In this document: positions 28,642 to 37,941 of the stretch, in pieces
Numbering within the stretch: the first letter of the stretch is position 1
Layout: every line of letters starts with the position of its first letter
Source of the DNA: Candidatus Omnitrophota bacterium
Lineage (GTDB): Bacteria > Omnitrophota > Gorgyraeia > Duberdicusellales > 4484-171
Length of the DNA stretch: 44,772 nt
Assembly (NCBI GenBank): GCA_003154195.1
Contig: PMCS01000018.1
Coordinates: 1 to 44,772 of the forward strand
Reading direction: 5' to 3'
The notes under the pieces: model-generated
Seen by the model: the letters and a program-made list of their open reading frames with translations, nothing else
Told to the model about the DNA's origin: nothing
The model's database searches: none
Program-made: the position numbers and the translations under genes

Positions 28642-30083
28642 AAAGGTTTAGCCGTCATCTGTTGAACGGCTGCCGCAACTATTCTGTTGGGATATTGGAT
28701 AAAACACCCCCCCGCTAATGATAAGAACGCGAACAGGGCGACGCAAAACACCATTAACGGTGAACTTCCGGAAACGGGAACTTTGTTCATTTCTCCCAGA
28801 AAAATCATATTAAAAGTCCTGAATAAGTACATCAGTGTTAAGAGCGCCCCGAATAGAAATATGCCGGCAATCGCTAAATGTCCGGCCTGAAGGGTTCCCG
28901 CGATGACCATGTATTTGCTGAAAAATCCTCCAAAAGGAGGGATGGCCATCACCGAAAAAGCGCAAAAAAGAAACGATATGGCGGTAACCGGCATAACGTG
29001 GATCAGCCCTCCCATTTGAGTGATATCTTTTGTTTTAGTCCTCTGCTCGATTATCCCGGCGCATAAGAAAAGGCCGGCTTTGCCTAAGCCGTGCATGAGG
29101 ATATACAATAAACCGCCGGCAATGCCGATCTCGTTGCCCATGGAGAATCCCAGGAAGATAAACGCGATCTGGCTGACGGTAGAATAGGCGATGATTCGTT
29201 TCAGGTCGGTTTCGACCAGCGCCGCGCCTGCCGAAACTAAAGCGCTTAATCCGATGATGACCGGGAAAATAGCATGCCACAGGGCGCCCAGCGGCATGGT
29301 GGCGATAAACAACCGGGCAAAAACATAGACGCCGATTTTAACCAGGACGGCCGCGTGCAGCAGGGCGGTAACCGGTGAAGGCGCTACGCCGGCGTCGGGA
29401 AGCCAGGTGTGCAGCGGCAGCGTTGCCGATTTAGCTAATATTCCCGTCAGGATCAAACCGATCGCCAAGTTGGAAATAGAGTGGGCCTTGACCGCCGCTT
29501 TTATCGCCGCTAAATCAAAAGAGCCCGTTTCGCTATGGAGTTTAATAAAGCCCAAGAGCATTACCAGGGCGCCGAATACCGTAACTAAAAACGCTTTGTC
29601 GGCGCGCAAAACATGTTGTTTTTCCCTGAAGAAACCGATCAGCCGCCAACTGGTGATTGCGGTGATTTCCCAGAAAACATACAGGAGTATTAAATTAGCG
29701 GCAAAAACCAGGCCCATCATCGCGCCAAGGAACAAAACAACCATAAAGTAGTATTCCCGCTGGTTTTCGTAATGGCTGATGTACTCAAAAGAGTATAAGA
29801 TGATTATCGCGCTGATGAATGAAGAGACCATTGCCATAAATACCGCCAGGATATCGGCGGTGAGGATAAAATTAAAGCCTAAAGGAAGGTTCAGGATGAT
29901 ATTTATTTCCCGTCCGCCGATAACCGTCGGCAGGATGAAGGCGGAAAGCAAGAATGACGCGAAAACCAGGGTAAATGCCGTCAGGTTTCTTAATTTTACC
30001 GAGGCTCGGTCGATCAGGGGCAAAATGGCCGCGCCGATCAAGGGAAGGAAAACCAGTAAAAATAATGCCTGTTCTTTATTCAT
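28638..30083 (-). CDS. NuoM/N/MrpD-like antiporter subunit (first gene of the hydrogenase locus)
   Basis: 481 aa; LYVFWEITAITSWRLIGFFR, AKSATLPLHTWLPDAGVAPSPVTALLHAAVLVKIGVYVFARL, IIAYSTVSQIAFIFLGFS. Confidence 0.9.
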   Translation of the reverse strand: MNKEQALFLLVFLPLIGAAILPLIDRASVKLRNLTAFTLVFASFLLSAFILPTVIGGREINIILNLPLGFNFILTADILAVFMAMVSSFISAIIILYSFEYISHYENQREYYFMVVLFLGAMMGLVFAANLILLYVFWEITAITSWRLIGFFREKQHVLRADKAFLVTVFGALVMLLGFIKLHSETGSFDLAAIKAAVKAHSISNLAIGLILTGILAKSATLPLHTWLPDAGVAPSPVTALLHAAVLVKIGVYVFARLFIATMPLGALWHAIFPVIIGLSALVSAGAALVETDLKRIIAYSTVSQIAFIFLGFSMGNEIGIAGGLLYILMHGLGKAGLFLCAGIIEQRTKTKDITQMGGLIHVMPVTAISFLFCAFSVMAIPPFGGFFSKYMVIAGTLQAGHLAIAGIFLFGALLTLMYLFRTFNMIFLGEMNKVPVSGSSPLMVFCVALFAFLSLAGGCFIQYPNRIVAAAVQQMTAKPL

Positions 30084-30096
30084 AATTCATATAATG

Positions 30097-30290
30097 AGAC
30101 TTAGATTTTCTCAAACTCGAAGAGCGCAGAGAAAATCTGTAGTCGAATCAATAAAACTTGGCCTGCCGTAAACGGCAGGGCTTAGTTTTATTGCCAGCAC
30201 TAATTTTGCCGTAGCAAAATTAGTGCTGGGTTTGATACTTCGCCGAAATCAAGCGCAAGGCGCGTAGGTCGAGGCGGCAGTTGATGTGGC
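30097..30290. repeat. Cluster of composite hairpin elements upstream of the hydrogenase operon
   Basis: AATGAGACTTAGATTTTCTC.../GAGAAAATCTGTAGTCGAATC; AATAAAACT[..CCTGCCG-TAAA-CGGCAGG..]AGTTTTATT; CCAGCACTAATTTTGC-CGTA-GCAAAATTAGTGCTGG; acttcgccgaaatcaagcgcaaggcgcgtaggtcgaggcgg. Confidence 0.85.
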
Positions 30291-30321
30291 ATGCGCGCCG
30301 ATTTCAGTCGGATTATTTGCT

Positions 30322-30425
30322 GAAAACAAAAAACCAGAGAGCATTTCCTCTGGTGGTATTCTCCTCTTCGGGCCGATGAGGTTAGCTGTGCCCTGGTAGC
30401 GTTTTATCCCGTTATTCTTCAGGAG
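30322..30425 (-). ncRNA. Candidate small RNA or attenuator-type leader with possible H-type pseudoknot and intrinsic terminator
   Basis: TTGACA box at 30457-30452 and TATAAA at 30437-30432 (spacing 14, sub-optimal); interleaved GGGC/GCCC and CCTC/GAGG pairings; terminator ACCAGAG...CTCTGGT (30333-30354) followed by TTTTTTGTTTT on the minus strand. Confidence 0.45.
30328..30354 (-). terminator. Intrinsic terminator
   Basis: 7-bp stem ACCAGAG(30333-30339)/CTCTGGT(30348-30354) followed by a T-tract on the minus strand. Confidence 0.75.
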
Positions 30426-30453
30426 GTATAGTTTATAGCAGAAAAAAATTATG

Positions 30454-32370
30454 TCAAGATTCAGATATTATCCGGTTGATTACCTCACTTAAATCGATTA
30501 CGTTATATGGTTTAGGCAGCATGCCTTTAAAACCATACTCCCGGTAGTTAGCCATGACCGGGTCGTCGCAATAGCCGCTGGAAACGATAGCTTTAACCTT
30601 GGGGTCTATTTTAATTATTTCCCGTAGCGTATCTTTTCCGCCCATCCCCCCGGGGATGGTTAAATCCATGATCAGTAAAGTAAAAGGCGTGCCTGCGTCT
30701 TTATTCTTTTTGTACAAATCAAGAGCTTCCGTCCCATTACGGGAAAATTCAACGTCGTAACCGATATATTTGATTAAATGCCCGAGAGAGCGTAAAACTA
30801 TTTCTTCGTCGTCCATGACCAGGATTCTTCCTTTTCCGGTTACGATCTCGCCGGAATATTTTCTTTCTTTGTCGGGTATAACCTGAGATGCCGGTAAATA
30901 AACCGAAACGGTTGTCCCGGTTCCCGGTTTAGATTCCACTCGGATCTCGCCGTGATGGCGTTTGATAATCGAATAGGTCACGGCAAGGCCGAGGCCTGAG
31001 CCGGTGCTTTTCGTGGAAAAATAAGGGTCAAATATTTTAGTGAGATGCTTTTCGGGGATCCCCACCCCTTCATCGTGTACGGTTATGCCGACATAGCGGT
31101 CATTTCTTAAGAAAGAAAATTTGCCTTTCCCGCCTTCAATATTTTCCAACCGTATCTCAATCGTACCGCCGGAAGGCATGGCTTGCAGGGAGTTAATCAC
31201 CAGGTTATCGATAATCTGGTTAAATTGGCCGGTATCTACTTCGACCGGATGTAAATCGTTTTTCGCAAAAATTTTATAACTGACCCTTGAGCCGCGCAGG
31301 GCAAACTTTACCTGTTCTTTTACGATATCCGTAAGGTAAACCGATCTTTTGGTCAGGATTCCGCCTTTGGAAAAAGTAACTAACTGGTTGGTGAGGCTTT
31401 TGGCTTTGATGACTGCTTGTTCCGCCTCGGTTAAAACTTCATTAACCGGAAGATTCGGGTCAAGGTTGCATTTGACATAGGCAATATTATTTAAAATGGC
31501 CGTCATGATGTTATTAAAATCATGAGCGAGCCCCCCGGCCATGACGCTGAGCGCTTCAAGTTTTTGAACTTTCATCGCTTCCGCTTCTATTTTACGTTTC
31601 TCCGTCACGTCGCGGAAAACCACAACCACTCCGATAATCTTGTTGTCCATATCGCGAAGCGGGGCTACGCTGTCTTCAATAAATAATTCCGAACCGTTCT
31701 GGGAAATAAGTATGCTGTCCAAAGGAAGAAAGGTGACATCGCCGGTTTTTACTGCTTTTTCGAAAAGATTTTCCTGCGGTTTATTGTCGGAGCTGTTAAC
31801 GATTTTAAAAACTTCCGTAAAAGGCTTGCCGGATGCTTCGGAAAATTTCCAGCCGGTAAGCTCTTCGGCAACGCCGTTCATCAAGTTTATTTTGCCGTCG
31901 GCATCGACGGCGATAACACCGTCGCCGATTGACGCCAGGGTTATTTCCAGGCGTTTCTTTTCCGCCGCGACCGCCCGTTCATAACGTTTACGCTCCAGGG
32001 CGTATAAAATCGCCCGAACCAGGAGATTCGCGTCGATCTGCCCTTTGACTAAATAATCCTGAGCGCCGCAACGCACCGCCTCCACAGCCAATTTTTCATC
32101 GGATAAACCCGTAAGGAGAAGTATCGGCGGTTCGCGGCCCAATTGCTTTAGGCGTAAAAATGTATCGAGGCCGTGGCTGTCGGGTAAGCTCAAATCGAGC
32201 AAAACAACGTCGATATTGCCGCGTTCAAGGCGTCCGATACTTTCATCCAGGCGGCCCAGGCATTCAAGCTCAAAAGAAAATCTTCCTGCTTCCTTAAGCA
32301 TTTCCCTGATAAGGCGCGCGTCGCCCGGGTTATCTTCGACCAGCAATATTCGTATATTGGCGTTATTCAT
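30454..32370 (-). CDS. Hybrid sensor histidine kinase (REC-PAS-HisKA-HATPase-REC)
   Basis: ILLVEDNPGDARLIREML N-terminal receiver, PAS, GGLAHDFNNIMTAI H-box, GSGLGLAVTYSIIKRH, C-terminal receiver ILVMDDEEIVLRSL...LLIMDLTIPGGMGG. Confidence 0.92.
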   Translation of the reverse strand: MNNANIRILLVEDNPGDARLIREMLKEAGRFSFELECLGRLDESIGRLERGNIDVVLLDLSLPDSHGLDTFLRLKQLGREPPILLLTGLSDEKLAVEAVRCGAQDYLVKGQIDANLLVRAILYALERKRYERAVAAEKKRLEITLASIGDGVIAVDADGKINLMNGVAEELTGWKFSEASGKPFTEVFKIVNSSDNKPQENLFEKAVKTGDVTFLPLDSILISQNGSELFIEDSVAPLRDMDNKIIGVVVVFRDVTEKRKIEAEAMKVQKLEALSVMAGGLAHDFNNIMTAILNNIAYVKCNLDPNLPVNEVLTEAEQAVIKAKSLTNQLVTFSKGGILTKRSVYLTDIVKEQVKFALRGSRVSYKIFAKNDLHPVEVDTGQFNQIIDNLVINSLQAMPSGGTIEIRLENIEGGKGKFSFLRNDRYVGITVHDEGVGIPEKHLTKIFDPYFSTKSTGSGLGLAVTYSIIKRHHGEIRVESKPGTGTTVSVYLPASQVIPDKERKYSGEIVTGKGRILVMDDEEIVLRSLGHLIKYIGYDVEFSRNGTEALDLYKKNKDAGTPFTLLIMDLTIPGGMGGKDTLREIIKIDPKVKAIVSSGYCDDPVMANYREYGFKGMLPKPYNVIDLSEVINRIISES

Positions 32371-32815
32371 TGTTTACCGGCAGTTTAACGATTATAAACC
32401 AAAAGTCTTTTATCTTGCCTATAGTTTTTATGAACTCGTCCAGAGTGACCGGTTTAACGATATAGCAATTGGCATGATTATTGTAGGTTTGCAGAATATC
32501 CTGATCGGTTTTCGAACTGGTTAAGATAATAGTAGGGATGGAACATAAAACGGGGTCATTTTTGATTACCGCTAATACTTCATGGCCGTTTTTTTTTGGC
32601 AAATTTAAATCAAGCAGGATTAAATCAGGCCTTATCGCCGCAGCGTGTTGGCCGCGTTTAAGCAAAAAATCAATAGCGGCTTCGCCGTCTTTCGCCACAA
32701 TCAGTTCATTTTTAACCTTACCTTCCTTAAGCGCTTCCTCGGTCAATCGTATATCTCCGGGGTTGTCTTCGACCAGTAAAATTCTTATCGGTTCGCCATG
32801 ATCATTTTTGTTCAT
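32363..32815 (-). CDS. Single-domain response regulator (Rcp1-like)
   Basis: IRILLVEDNPGDIRLTEEALKEG, LILLDLNLPKKNGHEVL, ILTSSKTDQD; start corrected to MNKNDHGEP at 32815. Confidence 0.9.
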   Translation of the reverse strand: MNKNDHGEPIRILLVEDNPGDIRLTEEALKEGKVKNELIVAKDGEAAIDFLLKRGQHAAAIRPDLILLDLNLPKKNGHEVLAVIKNDPVLCSIPTIILTSSKTDQDILQTYNNHANCYIVKPVTLDEFIKTIGKIKDFWFIIVKLPVNNE

Positions 32816-34563
32816 ATCAATCCTCCCTTTTTGGGGATAGTAAAATAAAACGTTGCTCCCCGGCCGACCGCGGAATCCACCCAAATATTTCCGCCGTGAC
32901 GCTCTACTATTTTTTTGCATACCGCAAGGCCTATTCCCGTACCGGGATACTCTTCCCGGGAATGCAAGCGCTGGAAGATAACAAAAATCTTATCTTTATA
33001 TTGCAAATCAAAGCCGATTCCGTTGTCTTTTACCGAAAAGAGCCACTGCGCGCCGTCATCGCGCGCGGTAAGATGAATGCGCGGCGCGTCAGCGCCTTTA
33101 AACTTAATGGCGTTGCTGATGAGATTCTGGAATAACTGGACCAGCAAAATCTCATCGCCGATTGTCGTGGGCAAAGGGTCGTGGGTTATTTGCGCCTGGG
33201 TTTCTTGAATTGCTACTTCTAAATTGCTCAAGGCTCGTTGTAAAACTGTTTCGTAGTTAACGGCAGTCATGGGTTCGCGATGGCGGCCCACGCGCGAGTA
33301 CATTAAAAGCGCGTCGATCAAGCTCTGCATGCGGCTGACTCCATCTACGGCAAAGCCGATAAAAACATCGGCATCATCATCCAGTTTACCCTGATAGCGG
33401 CGTTGTAAAAGTTGGACGTAGCTGGCAACCATACGCAGCGGTTCTCGCAAATCGTGGGAAGCCACATAGGCAAATTGTTCAAGTTCGGCATTACTGCGTT
33501 CCAGTTCCTGGGTAAACATTTTCATTTTTTCCTCGGCAATTTTGCGTTCGCTGATATCCTGGGCCACGCAAACATAACCTTCCGGCCGGCCGCTTTTGTC
33601 TTTCATCAGCGATACGGAAAATAAAACCGGTTTGACGCTGTTGTTTTTAGTCAGAAAAGCAGTCTCGACGTTTTTAATATTTTTGAATGTTCCCCTTGCG
33701 GGAGGCGCCCCGGCAAAAATATTTTCAATCGATTTGCCTATGAGATCTTGTGTGTTATAACCTAAAAGATTGACGGTGGCCGCGTTGACCAGGGTAATCT
33801 CCCGCTGATGGTTTAAAACCAGAAGGCTGTTGAACATCGAATATAAAATATTATCCAGATATTCTTTGGAAACGTGCGTTTGATCAAGCTCGCGGGCCAT
33901 GCTGTTGAAGGATAACGCCAGCTGGCCGATTTCGTCGCGGCTTTTAATTTTAACCTGGTAGGAAAGATCGCCGGTTCGTATTTTTTCAATACCTTTCAGG
34001 AGCGGTAACAGCGGCCGCCGGACTACATAATTAACCGCCAAAAATATACTCAGCGAAGCAGGAAAGATAACCGCCAGGACTATGGCGAAACTCACCATTT
34101 TGACGTCGGCGGTTTTACGTTTAACTACATCGAGGGCAAAGCCTAAACTTACTTCGCCGATTTTATCCATATTTTTGTCGTTTTCCGCGAGAGCGGAAGA
34201 TTCGCCGGGTGCTGATTTTTTTTCGACGAGAATGGGAATATTGTAAATATTGACATTGCGGTCACGACGATGGTCAATGTTTACGTCTAAGCTTTCCGTA
34301 TTTTTGATGCGGACATACACCACATCTTTTTCATTTTTCATTACGTCCGATATTATCTTACGTAAGCCTTCGCTGTCGCTGGCAAGCACACTCCAGACGC
34401 TGTTAACCGCCACCTGTCTGGCTAAAGTGTTGCCCAGGCTATTTACGTTGTTCATGATCTCTCTGGATTCATGTTTGACAAAATACCAACCCAGAAAAGA
34501 GGTGGAAAGCGCGACCAGGAAAATGGTAATCAGGATAATCTTAGTGGTTAGATTAAAACGCAC
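32812..34563 (-). CDS. Membrane sensor histidine kinase (HAMP-PAS-HisKA-HATPase, phytochrome-kinase-like)
   Basis: N-terminal TM and extracytoplasmic segment, HAMP IEKIRTGDLSYQV, PAS, QFAYVASHDLREPLRMV, GTGIGLAVCKKIVERHGG. Confidence 0.92.
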   Translation of the reverse strand: MRFNLTTKIILITIFLVALSTSFLGWYFVKHESREIMNNVNSLGNTLARQVAVNSVWSVLASDSEGLRKIISDVMKNEKDVVYVRIKNTESLDVNIDHRRDRNVNIYNIPILVEKKSAPGESSALAENDKNMDKIGEVSLGFALDVVKRKTADVKMVSFAIVLAVIFPASLSIFLAVNYVVRRPLLPLLKGIEKIRTGDLSYQVKIKSRDEIGQLALSFNSMARELDQTHVSKEYLDNILYSMFNSLLVLNHQREITLVNAATVNLLGYNTQDLIGKSIENIFAGAPPARGTFKNIKNVETAFLTKNNSVKPVLFSVSLMKDKSGRPEGYVCVAQDISERKIAEEKMKMFTQELERSNAELEQFAYVASHDLREPLRMVASYVQLLQRRYQGKLDDDADVFIGFAVDGVSRMQSLIDALLMYSRVGRHREPMTAVNYETVLQRALSNLEVAIQETQAQITHDPLPTTIGDEILLVQLFQNLISNAIKFKGADAPRIHLTARDDGAQWLFSVKDNGIGFDLQYKDKIFVIFQRLHSREEYPGTGIGLAVCKKIVERHGGNIWVDSAVGRGATFYFTIPKKGGLI

Positions 34564-34566
34564 GAG

Positions 34567-35496
34567 TTATTCTCCGAAAACGAACGAGGCGTCGTTTTCG
34601 ATATCTTTTGATATTTCTATTGCCAACCGTTTAGCCATAGCTTTATTAACATAATGCTTTAGCTTACGGCAAAAAGCCATTGGTATGTCTGCGGGTTTTT
34701 CACCGTTTATTATACGTAAAGCCGCCCCTCCCGCTTGGGCGCCGTTATCCTCATAGTCGGGTTCGGTTGCCAGGATTGTTCCCGCCTGGGCATAAGCTTG
34801 GGAAATACCCACAACGGGGACTTTACATTGAAACGATGATAAGATAATATTTTTAAGGACCAATGCTTGGCAAACAAAAGTATCGGGTATTAGCAATAAA
34901 ACATCCATATTGCCATATTCGACACTATTGATCTCTTTTATAGTGGTAACCGAAAATTTGGTTATGCTTAAACCAAGCGCGCCGGCGGCGCTGCCGTATT
35001 CGTCAATCGTTTCGCTATTTTGCTGAGGTTCGTAGATTATCCCTATTTTTTGCGCGCGGGGCAAGGCCTTTTTAACAAACTGCAGGCGTAACAGCGGCTC
35101 GATACTCAGGCTCACTATGGCCAGGCGTTTATTTTCTTCGACCGTTTTATTTTTTCGGACAAGTTCCGAGCCTACGACGGGGATGTTTTCAGTATTTTTT
35201 AATGATGTCAGGATTTGGTCTTTACCGATAGCAAAAATAACGCGGGGATTAACCGCGCCGGTATTATTAAAAATCCTGTTGTCTCCGGTAAATATTTCTT
35301 CGCTGATTGACGCCGCGCCGGGATGCGATTCAAAAAACCTATAGAAGCCTTTTATTATTTGGGCAAAAACGGGGGCATTGACGCTGGGCTTTACAATTAC
35401 AACTTTAGCTTCTTCGCAGGGTGAAGACAGGGGCCAGGAAAATAAAAACAAAATCAACAATCCATAAAAGAGTTGCGGAGGTTTTTTGTATATCAT
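34567..35496 (-). CDS. ABC-transporter-type substrate-binding protein (PF04392-like)
   Basis: Signal peptide, VVIVKPSVNAPVFAQIIKGFYRF..., KIGIIYEPQQNSETIDEYGSAAGALGL, ILATEPDYEDNGAQAGGAALRIINGEKPADIP. Confidence 0.82.
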   Translation of the reverse strand: MIYKKPPQLFYGLLILFLFSWPLSSPCEEAKVVIVKPSVNAPVFAQIIKGFYRFFESHPGAASISEEIFTGDNRIFNNTGAVNPRVIFAIGKDQILTSLKNTENIPVVGSELVRKNKTVEENKRLAIVSLSIEPLLRLQFVKKALPRAQKIGIIYEPQQNSETIDEYGSAAGALGLSITKFSVTTIKEINSVEYGNMDVLLLIPDTFVCQALVLKNIILSSFQCKVPVVGISQAYAQAGTILATEPDYEDNGAQAGGAALRIINGEKPADIPMAFCRKLKHYVNKAMAKRLAIEISKDIENDASFVFGE

Positions 35497-35555
35497 ATAT
35501 AATATTTTTCCGTATACGATATTATACGATGATAAGAGGGTATTGCAATATTAAT

Positions 35556-37841
35556 CTATTTGTCTTTCATCAACTGAGATAAAACATCATGAAGCATCTG
35601 TAAATCGTAAGGTTTGGGCATGCGCGCTTTAAAACCGTATTCCTGGAAATTGGTCATTACCGGGCTGTCGAAAGACCCGCTGGAGATAACGGTTTTCAGG
35701 TTCGGGTCGATCAGGAGCAATCGTTTCACGATTTCCTTCCCGTCGAGCGAGCCGGGGATGTTTGAATCGATGATCGCCGCGTCAAAGGGTTCGCCGGCTT
35801 CCTGGGCCTGGAGAAATTTTTCAAACGCTTTTTGCGCGTTAGGGGCAGTTTCTACCTGGTAATTCAGCGCTTTGATCATATTGACGGCGGTGGTCCGTAT
35901 CAGTTCTTCGTCGTCGATGACTAATATCTTGCATCTGCCGCTATAGGTTTTGATGTCGGCTTTTTCTTTCTGTTCCGCCAGCTGGCGTTCCGAGGCCGGC
36001 AGGTAAATACTAAAAGTTGTGCCTATCCCGATTTGTGATTCTACCGCGATATAGCCGTCATGTTTTTTAATAATCGAATATACCGCGGCAAGGCCCAGTC
36101 CGCTGCCGGTCTGTTTGGTGGTAAAGTAGGGGTCGAAAATCTTCGCGAGGTACTGCGGATTTATGCCGGTGCCCTGGTCGCGCACGGTTATTTTAAGGTA
36201 TTTTCCCGGTTTCAGGGGGATTTTCGAGCCGTCCTCGAGAACAGTGTTTTCCGCGGTGATCGTTATCTGGCCGCCGTTAGGCATCGCTTCCTTCGCGTTA
36301 ATCACCAGATTCTGGATGACTTGCGAGATGTTTCCTTTATCTACTTCCGCCGGCCATAAATCCAGGGCGATGGTGAAGCTGGGTTTTACCATAGAGCCGG
36401 CCAGGCTGAATTTCGCGGTATCTTTCAGCAAGTCGGAAATCTTCGCCAGGTGTTTGATGGGGGCGCCGCCTTTAGCGAAGGTCAAAAGCTGGTGCACTAA
36501 TTCGCTGGCGCGCTGTAAAGCGCGTTCCGCGTAGCTGTAAATCTTATATTCTTTTTCGTCGGGCTTATGATACATCTTGACAATCGAGATGTTTCCGATG
36601 ATTCCCGTCAGGAGGTTATTGAAATCGTGGGCGATCCCGCCCGCTAAAACTCCCAGCGATTCGAGCTTCAATGTTTTTAACAGCTCGTCCTCCATCTTCC
36701 GTTTTTCGGTAATATCGCGGAACACCACAACTACGCCGAGGATATTATGATTCTTATCCAGGATCGGCGCCGCGCTGTCGGCGATGATCTTTTCGGCGCC
36801 GTTTTTAGCGAGTAGGACGGTATGCGCGGAAAGTTCGCATGGTTTACCGCTTTTCAGAACCGTTTCCACCGGGTTGGGACAGGGTACCCGGTTTCTTTCG
36901 TCGATAATATTAAATACTTCATTAAACGGTTTGCCGATTGCTTCCGAATACGGCTGGCTGGTTATCGCTTCCGCGGCCTTATTGAACAACATGATTTGTT
37001 CCTGGGTATTGGTGGCGATCACTCCGTCGCCGATAGACCCCAGGGTTACTTCCAGCCATTGCGATTCTTCTGCCAAAGCGATTTCTACTTTTTTGCGTAT
37101 AAGGATTTGTTCTTTTAGTTCCTTTTCCGTTTTGCCTAATTCCGACGCCATATTGTTAAATGAGGAAGCCACGATGCCCAGCTCATCTCCGGAATTCACG
37201 GCCAGCCGGTAATCCAGGTTTCCCCGGGCGATCTGGGCGGCGGCTTTGGTCAGTTCATCGAGGCGCTTTAAGATGATGGCCTGGGCGAACATATGCGTAA
37301 AAAAATATGAAATCGCCAGCCCGATGATGTTTAGCAGCAGAATGAAGTAAAAATATACTTTTATCCGGTCATTGATCCGCCGGCACGATAGTTCCAGGTA
37401 AAATACGCCTACTGATTTATGATTGACGGTTATCGGATAGGAATAGACTAAAATCGGTTTATTATTCCTTGTTTCGTTGGAGATGATCATGTACCCTTGC
37501 AGGGCTTCGTCGATGGATTGTTTTTCCTGGGGCAAAACTGCGTTGCCGCCGGTACTGTAGGCGACGTTGCCGTCCCGGCGCACGAGCTTTGCGGTTAAGA
37601 CTTCTTCGTCGAATAATCGTTCCAGTTCGTCTTTATCCTTAACGCTTTCGAAATTTATTACTCCGCTTTCCAGGAGGTTAGCGTAAGAAGCGATGCGGTT
37701 GATGACCAATCCCCTTTCGTATTTTATCTTATTCTGGATGGTCAGGGCGCTGATCAGCAGGATTACCGTCAGGAACGGCACCATGGTGAATAAGAATATC
37801 TTTTTTTTCAGGCTGTAGCCGGAGCGTTTGATGTTAGTCAT
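35556..37841 (-). CDS. Membrane hybrid sensor histidine kinase (HAMP-PAS-HisKA-HATPase-REC)
   Basis: Two TM segments, HAMP, PAS, GGIAHDFNNLLTGIIGN, GSGLGLAAVYSIIKKHDG, receiver ILVIDDEELIRTTAV...AAIIDSNIPGSLDG. Confidence 0.92.
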   Translation of the reverse strand: MTNIKRSGYSLKKKIFLFTMVPFLTVILLISALTIQNKIKYERGLVINRIASYANLLESGVINFESVKDKDELERLFDEEVLTAKLVRRDGNVAYSTGGNAVLPQEKQSIDEALQGYMIISNETRNNKPILVYSYPITVNHKSVGVFYLELSCRRINDRIKVYFYFILLLNIIGLAISYFFTHMFAQAIILKRLDELTKAAAQIARGNLDYRLAVNSGDELGIVASSFNNMASELGKTEKELKEQILIRKKVEIALAEESQWLEVTLGSIGDGVIATNTQEQIMLFNKAAEAITSQPYSEAIGKPFNEVFNIIDERNRVPCPNPVETVLKSGKPCELSAHTVLLAKNGAEKIIADSAAPILDKNHNILGVVVVFRDITEKRKMEDELLKTLKLESLGVLAGGIAHDFNNLLTGIIGNISIVKMYHKPDEKEYKIYSYAERALQRASELVHQLLTFAKGGAPIKHLAKISDLLKDTAKFSLAGSMVKPSFTIALDLWPAEVDKGNISQVIQNLVINAKEAMPNGGQITITAENTVLEDGSKIPLKPGKYLKITVRDQGTGINPQYLAKIFDPYFTTKQTGSGLGLAAVYSIIKKHDGYIAVESQIGIGTTFSIYLPASERQLAEQKEKADIKTYSGRCKILVIDDEELIRTTAVNMIKALNYQVETAPNAQKAFEKFLQAQEAGEPFDAAIIDSNIPGSLDGKEIVKRLLLIDPNLKTVISSGSFDSPVMTNFQEYGFKARMPKPYDLQMLHDVLSQLMKDK

Positions 37842-37849
37842 AATTATAG

Positions 37850-37935
37850 GTTAGTTTAGCCCGTTAGGCCTGTTGGGCCAGTTGTAGCGCTAAAATCTAA
37901 CGGACTCAACTGGCTCAACCGGCTAAACTCTTATC
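37850..37935. repeat. Word-type hairpin (GTTTAGCCCGTTaGGCC ... CAACTGGCTCAACCGGCTAAAC)
   Basis: Outer GTTTAGCC/GGCTAAAC and GCCAGTTG/CAACTGGC pairings; related words at 9600-9645 and 9781-9815. Confidence 0.8.
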
Positions 37936-37941
37936 CCTGCG

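Noticed and set aside
19145-30083. Ordinary NADH:quinone oxidoreductase (complex I)
   Set aside because: No NuoE/F/G NADH module, and the large subunit has intact CGICSxxH and DPCxxCxxR motifs plus a maturation protease, which points to a hydrogenase.
19145-30083. Formate hydrogenlyase
   Set aside because: No formate dehydrogenase or formate transporter gene in the window; donor assigned to ferredoxin only by inference.
30328-30425. Bacterial SRP RNA (4.5S) or 6S RNA
   Set aside because: Size is plausible for 4.5S, but the conserved apical GGAAG/GCAGC tetraloop region is missing; too short for 6S.
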